Assembly: GCF_038443385.1 (NCBI RefSeq)
Contig: NZ_CP151726.1
Coordinates: 992,001 to 1,056,000, forward strand
DNA from: Stieleria varia
GTDB taxonomy: Bacteria > Planctomycetota > Planctomycetia > Pirellulales > Pirellulaceae
Direction: 5' to 3'
Length of the DNA stretch: 64,000 nucleotides
In this document: piece after piece, positions 9,960-18,006 of the stretch
How positions within the stretch are numbered: the stretch's first letter is position 1
Layout: each line of letters opens with the position of its first letter
Position numbers and translations under genes: made by a program
The notes under the pieces: model-generated
What the model saw: the letters and a program-made list of their open reading frames with translations, nothing else
Told to the model about the DNA's origin: nothing
Database searches by the model: none

Positions 9960-11303
9960 TTAGCCGGGCGATTTGACGGTCAATCGGGCTGCGGTTGGCA
10001 GTTGGTTCTTGCCGATGCATTTGCCGCCCTTTCCCTGGCTTGCTTTGATCCATCCAAGTGGTTTTCCCTGAATGCAAACCACCTGCCAGCCTGTGCCATC
10101 ACAGGTGATCGGACTGCCGGAGAGGAATTGAGATGCGGTCTCTGCGTCGACGTCGACGAAGGCTTGGGTCAGAGCGTCGTGGCCACGGCGAAGCCCTGCG
10201 GCGTGAGAAGGTTTCCAAACCTGGCCGGTTCGATGTGCCAGTTCTGGACCTGCCACCGACAATTGTGCCACCCAGGCGGGGACCTCCGCCGGCCATCCCC
10301 AGACGACCGCACCGGTGTTGATGCACTGCATCTTGGATGTGTCACCGTACCACTGCGTCAGCTCATCGATTGGCACACGTTCGACGCGTTGGCGTTTCTC
10401 TTTTCGCAGGACCGGGGCATTCTCGGTCAAGTTGATTGCCATCGCGGCAAAGCTGCCGGCACAGTCGTGCAGATGAGGCCACAAGCGATACGCACCCGGC
10501 ATCCAGGATTCATAGGCCGCCAAGGCATCACGCGAATCGTGCTCGATGGCTCCCAGCGAAACCAACCGTTCCAACTGCGATTCGTTTTCCGCTTCGGCAA
10601 ACGTGCAAGTGCTATAGACCAGCCTGCCGCCGGGCCGCAAACATGCCAAGGCGGCGTCCAGGATGCGACGTTGCCGCGCGGCACTGTGTTCGATCTGGTG
10701 TTCCGACATCGATGCTTGGCTTTGTTTTCCTCGCCCCATCAACGCTTGACCACTGCACGGGGCATCCACCAGTACCAAATCAAACACCCCGCCGAGCCGG
10801 ACCGCCAAATCATCTGGGTCCATCGAACTGACCGCATAGCGGGGAACGCCGGTGCGGGCCAGGTTGTATGCCAGGGGAGCGACCCGTGATCGAATCGGTT
10901 CATTGGCGAGCAAAAAACCGTCTCCGATCGATTCCAACAACGCAGTGGACTTTCCGCCCGGCGCGGCACAGAGATCACAAACCAGCAACGGACGATCGGA
11001 GACAACGTCTGCACGGCAGGCGGCCAATGCGAGCAGTGAGCCGGCGTCTTGCAAAAAGAAGTCGGATGTTCCGTACCCCAACGTCGCCGATGGACGGATC
11101 GATAGATCGAGACTGCGATGGCCCAATGGATACCACGGGATCGGCTCAGTGGGAACGGGCAAGTCCGCCACGCTCACATCGGCGCGACGTCTCAGGATAC
11201 TCGGCCACGCAACCGACAGGGCTTCGCAAAACGCGTTGACATCCTGGATCGTCTGGGCCGCCCTCCCCAGTGCCGCGATCGCATCACTTTGGTCAATGCT
11301 CAC
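9960..11303 (-). CDS. RsmF/NOL1-type RNA cytosine-C5 methyltransferase
   Basis: 447 residues. The central domain carries the NOL1/NOP2/Sun signature: motif I LVCDLCAAPGGKSTALLE, motif IV LVLVDAPCSGQAL with one catalytic Cys, and motif VI VYSTCTFAEAENE with the second Cys. The C-terminal ~150 residues (TGQVWKPSHAAGL, ITCDGTGWQVVCIQGKPLGW) match the PUA-like tail of RsmF. It should methylate cytosine-5 in 16S rRNA or a tRNA; the site is not deducible. Starts at GTG, 2 bp after the stop of the small membrane protein gene upstream, so it is in an operon. Confidence 0.9.
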   Translation of the reverse strand: MSIDQSDAIAALGRAAQTIQDVNAFCEALSVAWPSILRRRADVSVADLPVPTEPIPWYPLGHRSLDLSIRPSATLGYGTSDFFLQDAGSLLALAACRADVVSDRPLLVCDLCAAPGGKSTALLESIGDGFLLANEPIRSRVAPLAYNLARTGVPRYAVSSMDPDDLAVRLGGVFDLVLVDAPCSGQALMGRGKQSQASMSEHQIEHSAARQRRILDAALACLRPGGRLVYSTCTFAEAENESQLERLVSLGAIEHDSRDALAAYESWMPGAYRLWPHLHDCAGSFAAMAINLTENAPVLRKEKRQRVERVPIDELTQWYGDTSKMQCINTGAVVWGWPAEVPAWVAQLSVAGPELAHRTGQVWKPSHAAGLRRGHDALTQAFVDVDAETASQFLSGSPITCDGTGWQVVCIQGKPLGWIKASQGKGGKCIGKNQLPTAARLTVKSPG

Positions 11304-11305
11304 GG

Positions 11306-11638
11306 CTACTTGGGCCCACGGTTATCTAGCCATCGCAGGGCAGACAAGACCAATGACAGAACACAGGCCAGCAGCAAGGGTGACGTGAACGTGAACATGA
11401 TAAAGATGCGGTGTGCCACCCGCCCGACGTCTTCGCCCGCCCCGGCTGACTTGCCGTACAGCAGCACACTGATCTCGTCGCGTATCACCGGCACATTGGA
11501 CGCGTAAAAAAGTCCTGCTGAGATCACGGCAAAAACGATCATCAATAACATCATCAGCGTCAAGCTGATTTGAAAACGAGGACCACGCCGTTTCGGCAAT
11601 GGTGCATCGGCTGGAGAAGTGTTCTGGGTCACGGTCAT
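11306..11638 (-). CDS. Small two-pass membrane protein
   Basis: 110 residues, not recognised as a family. Two hydrophobic segments are clear: ISLTLMMLLMIVFAVISAGL (about 24-43) and FIMFTFTSPLLLACVLSLVL (about 79-98), with a short basic N-terminus. It sits between a larger membrane protein gene and the RsmF-like gene, the latter starting 2 bp downstream, so it is probably co-translated. Function unknown. Confidence 0.75.
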   Translation of the reverse strand: MTVTQNTSPADAPLPKRRGPRFQISLTLMMLLMIVFAVISAGLFYASNVPVIRDEISVLLYGKSAGAGEDVGRVAHRIFIMFTFTSPLLLACVLSLVLSALRWLDNRGPK

Positions 11639-11679
11639 ATTCTCAAGCAGCGAGCGGAAAGACGTATCGCCCTATCAAC

Positions 11680-11736
11680 GTGGGGCAGGTTTGCAGCCTG
11701 CCAACGGAATAACGGCAGGTTACAAACCTGACCCAC
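11680..11736. repeat. Family A palindromic repeat, copy 1
   Basis: Begins GTGGGGCAGGTTTGCAGCC and ends with the imperfect reverse complement (AAACCTGACCCAC); an inner GGCAGG/CCTGCC pairing is also present. A second copy lies at 24087-24151. The minus-strand membrane protein gene (11720-12874) ends inside this element. Confidence 0.75.
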
Positions 11737-12874
11737 TTCGATCGTCGCTAGCTGCCGTTTCGGGTAGTCGTGGCAATGGCGTTCTTTTCTTGGCCGGGGG
11801 AAACCAGATGTCCTCGATGTCCTGTGATCCGGCGTCACGTCTGAGCAATAAGTATACGCCGCCCACGATGCTCCAGCCCAACGCGATCAGCACCACCATC
11901 GGAAAAAAAATCAATATCTCATTCGACGCTCCCATCGCGGACGTCACGCCGGCAAATTCTCCCACCGCCTGCAGCAGTCGTGTCGCGGAACCCGCGACCG
12001 CGGAGGCCAACAGATAGGCGATGCCACAGAGAAACCAACTGACCATCGCGTAGAAAAACAGATGCACCGGACGACGATACAAGTATTCGTATCCTCGGCT
12101 CAGCGAATCCAACGGGTCGGGATCGGGCTCACTGACGACCGCCGCCCATCCCAGTGGCGATGCGATCATGTGTCCCGCAGCCAAAACACCGCAAGCGATG
12201 CCGACCAATGCGATCACGCAACCGATCGGCCACTGCACGACCCCGGACCAGGTTCCCAGCCAAGGAGCCGACGCAGAACTCAGGTAGGCCAAAGGCAACA
12301 CCAGCATAGCCAACAGTACGATCACACAAACGGTGGGAACCCATGCGATGACCCACGCCATCCAGGTTCGCGTCCAGCTCAAGCGAAGACAGCTTTCCAG
12401 CGACTCCAAGTCACGACCCGCCATCAACACGGCACCTTGGCGAAGCAAAATCAAGACCACCGGAATCCATATCAGCAAGGTCACGATCACCTGAACAAAC
12501 ATCATCAGCAACGATTCCGATTGCAGGCTCTCCAACCAATGCTTGGCCCACGCGACAGGAATCGGATCTGCGTTGCTCGAGCGTTCAGCCCCTGTGCCTC
12601 CGTAGAGCACCGGCGGTGGCAAGCGAACGGCGATCGAAAGCCGCGCGGCGAGTGACTGAAGCACCATCGCCAATGCGACCATCATCAGCAGCGGCGGGGA
12701 GGCGCACACGCGTAGAGAACGCACAAGCTGCAACCAAGGCAACAGATCGTGCCATTGTCGAGCACGCGAAAGCATTCCGGACTCAAAATCGTAGCCACGA
12801 TGCATCTGCAACGAGTCCTTCGGATCGGAATCGCCTTGGTTTTCGCAGCCGGTGTTGTTGTTGCTGTCACTCAT
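11720..12874 (-). CDS. Polytopic membrane protein of unknown function
   Basis: 384 residues, with about six membrane segments (for example LLMMVALAMVLQSLAARLSI, FVQVIVTLLIWIPVVLILLR, WMAWVIAWVPTVCVIVLLAM, VIALVGIACGVLAAGHMIAS, LFFYAMVSWFLCGIAYLLAS and ILIFFPMVVLIALGWSIVGG). The polar N-terminus (about 50 residues) and C-terminus are probably cytoplasmic. The arrangement resembles planctomycete DUF975-like or YIP1-like proteins, but no family is assigned. The last codons are encoded by a family A repeat, so the C-terminal tail may have been altered by repeat insertion. First gene of the operon with the small membrane protein and the RNA methylase. Confidence 0.75.
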   Translation of the reverse strand: MSDSNNNTGCENQGDSDPKDSLQMHRGYDFESGMLSRARQWHDLLPWLQLVRSLRVCASPPLLMMVALAMVLQSLAARLSIAVRLPPPVLYGGTGAERSSNADPIPVAWAKHWLESLQSESLLMMFVQVIVTLLIWIPVVLILLRQGAVLMAGRDLESLESCLRLSWTRTWMAWVIAWVPTVCVIVLLAMLVLPLAYLSSASAPWLGTWSGVVQWPIGCVIALVGIACGVLAAGHMIASPLGWAAVVSEPDPDPLDSLSRGYEYLYRRPVHLFFYAMVSWFLCGIAYLLASAVAGSATRLLQAVGEFAGVTSAMGASNEILIFFPMVVLIALGWSIVGGVYLLLRRDAGSQDIEDIWFPPAKKRTPLPRLPETAASDDRSGSGL

Positions 12875-13092
12875 GATTTTCGTCGGCGATCATCGCCTGT
12901 AGTCGCCTCGACACCGCGTGAAATCAGTTTCACGCCCAAAAACTCTTGTTTCACGAACTGATTCTGGCATGGGAGCACCCGTTTCACGCTTGTGACCACT
13001 TGAAATCAATTCGTACACTCCGGGCGAATCGTTTCCTTTCCAACCCCGATCATCAAGCCGGAGTAGCAGATCACTTGGTCACCACGCGGACC

Positions 13093-16000
13093 ATGTTTGC
13101 GAGGATCTTAACCTTTTTCCGAAGTCCTGTTCTTCGGAAAAGGAATTTTGCTGCGCCCATGCTGGCGCTCCTTTGCTGGTTCGTTCAAATTCCGTGTCCA
13201 TGCATGTCGCAGCAGCTTGCAGCTCCGCAACTGGCAGCTGAACAGCCCCATTCGCCAGCCGACTTGCGTCCAGTGCCCTCTCGCTCGGCCGTTCCCGAGG
13301 CAGCAGTGGGGCAACCGATCGCGGCAGGGGCGACGACCGTCCACCGCTGGCAAGTCGGTGACGCTCAGATTTCCTGGCTGGTCGGTGAGTCCTGGTTGAT
13401 TCACGGAGCGAACCGTTTTTCAGCCGACTCGATCCTGATCGTGACCGATGGACCACGCTCTCGTGTACGCAACCGCGTCGTGCTGGAGCGTGCTCGCCTA
13501 GAATCTGGTGACGTGATTCTGGCCGATCCAAAAAACGCCGATCCGACTCACGCCAATCCGACCCCGGTTGCCTACACCTGGTACACGAACGATGAGCCGT
13601 CGGTCCAAGCCCCCAATTACCGTGGCAAGCCTGATCAATCGCCGTTCTTGATGCAGTTCTTGCCGCCACAGCCCGCGTCGCGTTCGCAGGTGCCGCAAAA
13701 CCATCCGGTTGCTCAAGTTCAGTTTACCCAACCGGTGCCCGATCCGAATTTCTCCCCCCCAGAGTTCTCCAACCCGGAGTTCTCTGCCCCCGCGGTGACG
13801 ATCCCTCAAGACGGCATGATCCTCGATGCCAACGACGGCGCTGCCACCTTCACCGATCCCACGTTTACCGTCCCGCAGCCCTTCGTTGCTCCTCAAAATG
13901 GTTTGCCGTTGGCGGTAGAGCCTGAGTTTCCGACGGTGTATCCCGATGGTGCGACCACGGGCGGCATGCCGTTTTTCTTCGGTGGTGGCACCAAGGCGGT
14001 CGTTGTGTCCAAACGTGGTTCAACGGAAACACCGGAGATCACCAACACGTTCATCCCGGAGACCGGTGAGAACATCATGGTCGCGCGAGGCGGCGTGACC
14101 GTGCGAATCGATGACGTCGCTGCCCAATTGCCGAGCGGCGAAATCATGAACTTTGGCACCGTGACGCTGTCGGCCGATCGCATCGTCGGCTGGTTTCCGC
14201 CGATCCGCGAAATGCTCCGCGGCGGCGAAGGCATATCGGGCGGCGAAGGAGAACTGTATCTCGAGGGCGACATCGTTTTCCGTCAAGGAGAACGAATCAT
14301 CTATGCCGAGTCGATGTACTACAACGTCGTTCGCGAAACCGGCATGGTGCTCAACGCGGAAGCCATCACGACGGTTCCAGAGTTCGAGGGAGTCGTTCGC
14401 TTGAAGGCCGACGTGTTGCAGCAAGTCGCCAGTGGCAACTTCGTTGCCTTTGACGCCGCGATCACCACCAGCCGACTCGGTGTCCCACGTTACTGGTTGC
14501 AAAGCGAGCAGTTGCGACTGACGCAGCGAATGGAAACGGGCGTCGACGAGCGAACGGGGCGACCCACGATCAGCCGCGAACCGTTCGTGACCAGCGATAA
14601 CAATTTCGTTTTCATCTCCGGTGTCCCCCTGCTGTACTGGCCGCGTTTCTCTACCAGACTGGAGAGACCCGCGTTTTACTTGACCGACGTCAAAATCAAC
14701 AACGACAACGCCTTCGGTACACAAGTCATGCTTGAGTGGGACTTGTTCCAACTCTTCGGGTTCAACAATCCACCCAAAGGCGTCGACTGGCGACTCTCCA
14801 CGGACTACCTCAGCGACCGAGGCCCCGCCGTGGGCACTTCGCTCGACTACACGTTGCCAGGTCTGCTAGGTCTTCCAGGCCCGGTCAGAGGCATGTTCGA
14901 TGCGTGGGTCATCGATGACGACGGCAACGACCGACTGGGACAAGGACGACTGGACTTGCCGCCGGAGGAAACCGTGCGGGGACGCGCCCTGATGCGTCAC
15001 CGACACTACTTACCCGCAGACTTTGAACTGATCGGCGAGCTTGGTTGGATCAGCGATCGCAACTTCTTGGAACAGTATCTGGAGCAAGAGTGGGATCAAG
15101 ACGTTGATCACCGAACGGCACTGCGACTGCGCAAGTATCACCACAACCAGATGATCGATCTGTCCGCCAGCGTTCAGACCAATGACTTCTTTGCGATGAC
15201 GGAAGACCTGCCGCGGTTGGATCACTACCTGTTGGGTGCTTCGATCCTGGGTGACCGCGTGACATGGTCGATGAACAATCGCGTGGGCTATCAACGGCTC
15301 AATCCAGCCGCCGCGCCGACCAACCCGGCCGAAGCCGCAACATATTTCCCGTTGCCGGGTGAAGTCGATCGCCAGGGGATTGTCGCGTCGACCCGTCAGC
15401 AGCTTTCGACGACGATTCCGGTCGGGCCGGTCAATGTACGTCCGATCGCATCCTTCGAAGCAGCCCACTACGGCGAAGCAGCCGACGGCGACTCCCTGAC
15501 TCGATTGCTCGGTCAAGGTGGTGTGACGATGAGCATGCAGATGCAACGCATCGACCCGACGATCCAGAGCAGTTTGCTGAACTTGCGTGGTATCGCGCAC
15601 CGTCTGGAATGGACGGCGGAATATTGGTATGCCGACAGCGACACCAACCTGGATGAATTGCCGTTATACGATCCATTGGATGACGACTCGCAAGAACAGT
15701 TCCGCAGACGTTTTATCGGCGACTTGTTCGGCGGCACATTGCCCGACCAGTTCGATCCGCGACTGCACGCACTGCGGCAAAACACACAACGCTGGGTGAC
15801 GGGCCCGAGCGATGTGATTGCGGACGATTTGCAGCAGTTTCGCGTGGGGCTGAACCAACGATTCCAAACCAAGCGTGGCTTGCCTGGACGAGAACGCATC
15901 GTTGACTTTTTACAACTCGACATGCAGACGACCTTCTTTGCCAACGAAAACGACGTCAACTTCGGCGAGTCCATTGGGCCGACCACGTACGACGCACGCT

Positions 16001-16431
16001 ATCACATCGGCGATCGCTTCTCCCTGCTCAGCGACGGATACTTTGAATGGTTTGACAACGGCCTGCGCAGCGTCAGTGCGGGGATCCGCAGCAGTCGGCC
16101 GGGCATCGGTGACTGGTACGTCGGCCTGATGTCGCTGGAAGGCCCCATCAGCAGCACGGTGGCACGCAGCTCGGTGGACTATCGCATGAACGAAAAATGG
16201 ATCTTCTCCGGCGGCACCACGTACGATTTCGGGGCCACGGGGAACGTCGGTCAATCGTTCGGGCTGACACGAATCGGCGAGTCGGCGCTGATCCGTTTGA
16301 GCGTGAATGTGGACTCGGGTCGCGACAACGTGGGATTCAAGTTCCTGATCGAGCCGCGATTCTTTGCCCGCAACCTGGGTCGCATCGGAGGCGGATTGAT
16401 CCCGCCACCTGGTCTGGAAGGCTTGGAATAG
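13093..16431 (+). CDS. lptD: LptD/OstA-like outer-membrane LPS assembly protein
   Basis: 1112 residues from the ATG at 13093, which begins a good signal peptide (hydrophobic core APMLALLCWFVQIPC). After a Pro-rich linker of about 200 residues comes an OstA-like beta-jellyroll (NIMVARGGVTVRIDD, GGEGELYLEGDIVFRQGERI, IYAESMYYNVVRETG). The remaining 700 residues alternate short strands with Arg/Asp turns (WPRFSTRLERP, WRLSTDYLSDRGPAVGTSLD), as in the LptD barrel. It would insert LPS in the outer leaflet of the outer membrane. The low-complexity linker is unusual. A longer reading from 12946 has no signal-like start. dgkA begins 8 bp after its stop. Confidence 0.8.
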   Translation: MFARILTFFRSPVLRKRNFAAPMLALLCWFVQIPCPCMSQQLAAPQLAAEQPHSPADLRPVPSRSAVPEAAVGQPIAAGATTVHRWQVGDAQISWLVGESWLIHGANRFSADSILIVTDGPRSRVRNRVVLERARLESGDVILADPKNADPTHANPTPVAYTWYTNDEPSVQAPNYRGKPDQSPFLMQFLPPQPASRSQVPQNHPVAQVQFTQPVPDPNFSPPEFSNPEFSAPAVTIPQDGMILDANDGAATFTDPTFTVPQPFVAPQNGLPLAVEPEFPTVYPDGATTGGMPFFFGGGTKAVVVSKRGSTETPEITNTFIPETGENIMVARGGVTVRIDDVAAQLPSGEIMNFGTVTLSADRIVGWFPPIREMLRGGEGISGGEGELYLEGDIVFRQGERIIYAESMYYNVVRETGMVLNAEAITTVPEFEGVVRLKADVLQQVASGNFVAFDAAITTSRLGVPRYWLQSEQLRLTQRMETGVDERTGRPTISREPFVTSDNNFVFISGVPLLYWPRFSTRLERPAFYLTDVKINNDNAFGTQVMLEWDLFQLFGFNNPPKGVDWRLSTDYLSDRGPAVGTSLDYTLPGLLGLPGPVRGMFDAWVIDDDGNDRLGQGRLDLPPEETVRGRALMRHRHYLPADFELIGELGWISDRNFLEQYLEQEWDQDVDHRTALRLRKYHHNQMIDLSASVQTNDFFAMTEDLPRLDHYLLGASILGDRVTWSMNNRVGYQRLNPAAAPTNPAEAATYFPLPGEVDRQGIVASTRQQLSTTIPVGPVNVRPIASFEAAHYGEAADGDSLTRLLGQGGVTMSMQMQRIDPTIQSSLLNLRGIAHRLEWTAEYWYADSDTNLDELPLYDPLDDDSQEQFRRRFIGDLFGGTLPDQFDPRLHALRQNTQRWVTGPSDVIADDLQQFRVGLNQRFQTKRGLPGRERIVDFLQLDMQTTFFANENDVNFGESIGPTTYDARYHIGDRFSLLSDGYFEWFDNGLRSVSAGIRSSRPGIGDWYVGLMSLEGPISSTVARSSVDYRMNEKWIFSGGTTYDFGATGNVGQSFGLTRIGESALIRLSVNVDSGRDNVGFKFLIEPRFFARNLGRIGGGLIPPPGLEGLE

Positions 16432-16439
16432 ACCACGCC

Positions 16440-16826
16440 ATGAACGATACGCCGCCACGTTCCGCGATCAAGCGTTGGATCAGCAAGTTTGCGGTCGCCA
16501 TCGCGGGAACGCTCTGGGCATTTCGAACTCAAAACAGCTTCTACGTGCACTTGCTGATCACCATAGCCGTGGTGGGGCTCGGCCTATCGCTGCAGCTCGA
16601 TAGGGTATCTCTATGTCTCTTGATCTTGTCGATCGCGATCGTGTTGGCCGCTGAGTTGTTCAACACAGCGATCGAGCTACTCATCGCGGCGCTGCATCCC
16701 GAGCGAGACGCCAAGATTGGTCGTGCATTGGACACTGCCGCCGGCGCGGTGTTGATCACCGCCATCGGTGCAGCCATCGTCGGAATGATCATCCTGATTC
16801 CACCCCTGCTGGCGTTGTTGGATTGA
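16440..16826 (+). CDS. dgkA: Diacylglycerol/undecaprenol kinase
   Basis: 128 residues with three membrane helices, as in the DgkA family (PF01219). The family signature AELFNTAIELLIAAL holds the catalytic Glu and Asn, and LWAFRTQNSFYVHLLIT fits helix 1 with its upstream amphipathic segment. The enzyme phosphorylates diacylglycerol or undecaprenol in the inner membrane. The ATG overlaps no other gene and follows lptD by 8 bp, suggesting co-expression with envelope assembly. Confidence 0.9.
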   Translation: MNDTPPRSAIKRWISKFAVAIAGTLWAFRTQNSFYVHLLITIAVVGLGLSLQLDRVSLCLLILSIAIVLAAELFNTAIELLIAALHPERDAKIGRALDTAAGAVLITAIGAAIVGMIILIPPLLALLD

Positions 16827-16995
16827 ACGGGCAGGACACCTCGCCCCAAATCGGAAAGTGATGAAAGCACCAGCGACGACACTCCCGATGTGCGTTCGAT
16901 GGTTCGCCATCTTGCTAGCAGCGTTGAGCAAAGCCACTGCGACTGGGCAATCCATCTGCGACGGTCGTGCGTCTCACATCGCGTTGTTATGCGGA

Positions 16996-17451
16996 CTATT
17001 CGTGTGCAACTACGGTCATGTCAACGATTGTTCCATCGCCTTTAGGCTTGACAATCGCGGTTACAGTAAAACGCGAGCATGTATAAACAAAAAATGTTCG
17101 GCGCGGTTCATCGGTCTTGATGAAGTCGCGAATAAAGTAACGCCCATCTATTGTCTTGCCGTGATCGTAGTGTGCCGTTTCTTCGGCGTATTTCTTGTCG
17201 CTGCCGATCTTCTTCGCGTAGAAAGTCCAGACTTCGCCAAAGGTTTTTTTTGTGTCGATGATTGACGTCTGAATTGGTCCATCGCCGATCCCGATTGTTT
17301 GGATGCCGCCGCCCGAACCATGAGGGAATGTCCATTCGTCGACGGTTTTGTTGGCGTTCGGTTCATTGCCATCATCGGTAGCGTGGCTGCGCGCGGCGGT
17401 AATCGACGCCGCGGCCACGATCGAGAATAAAAGTGCAATAGAGTATTTCAT
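16996..17451 (-). CDS. Small secreted protein, unknown function
   Basis: 151 residues with an N-terminal signal peptide (MKYSIALLFSIVAAASITAA, cleavage near ARSHA-TD). The mature part is polar and rich in beta-type segments (TVDEWTFPHGSGGGIQTIGI, TFFVYTCSRFTVTAIVKP). No family is recognised. GGAG nine bases before the ATG at 17451 favours that start over the ATG three codons earlier, which would directly abut the site. Confidence 0.7.
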   Translation of the reverse strand: MKYSIALLFSIVAAASITAARSHATDDGNEPNANKTVDEWTFPHGSGGGIQTIGIGDGPIQTSIIDTKKTFGEVWTFYAKKIGSDKKYAEETAHYDHGKTIDGRYFIRDFIKTDEPRRTFFVYTCSRFTVTAIVKPKGDGTIVDMTVVAHE

Positions 17452-18006
17452 GGCGTTCATCTCCAGGACGGGAGTATCTGCAGAACTTATTGATCACCCC
17501 AAGATACAGGGATAAGAACAGGGATGGGGGATATTTGCCAAAAACTCTTGCGCGTCTTTCGGGATTGTCCCCACATGGCCCACCGATGGCAAGCTCCGAT
17601 GGCAAATGATCCCGGAGATGGCTTTGCCCCATTTCGCGGTAGGCGAGAGCACTCCGAATGAGTCGTGAAGCTGGTTGGAAGAGGGATTGTGATGGGGGCG
17701 AGACGCAGCAAAGCGTGAAGGATTCTTGGAGCAGCAGACAGCGGGCTGTGAGAGGATGCGGCGAGATTTACTCGCTTGCGCTTCGTGCTGCTACTTTGTT
17801 TCCAACTTCAAGAGTACTGGAAGCAGCGTTGGTTGATCACCAACCGGAAAGTCACCTCCTTTCTGATCGATCGCAACTGGAAGGGTACGCCGGCGTGTTG
17901 AGGTAGAACGGTGTGAGGGAATTCTGGCGAATCCCACTACGTGAAGATCAGAACCTTGCGTTATCTGGTTTGTGATGAGATGAGCGACAAGTCCCGGTCG
18001 GTCAAA
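17452..18006. other. Gene-free region of about 550 bp
   Basis: No convincing coding region was found. The only structure noted is a solitary family C arm at 17918-17940. Reading frames here are short and lack ribosome sites. Confidence 0.5.
17918..17940 (-). repeat. Family C repeat, solitary inverted arm
   Basis: GGAATTCTGGCGAATCCCAC followed by TAC is the reverse complement of the left arm found at 32223, 41851 and 51440. The rest of the element is missing, so this is a remnant or half-site. Confidence 0.65.

Noticed and set aside
10002..10889. 295-codon plus-strand frame opposite the RsmF-like gene
   Set aside because: The minus-strand frame carries the methylase motifs; this one has none.
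17487..17906. Short frames in the 17.5-18.0 kb gap as possible genes
   Set aside because: No ribosome site, no domain and odd composition (Ser/Arg-rich shadows).
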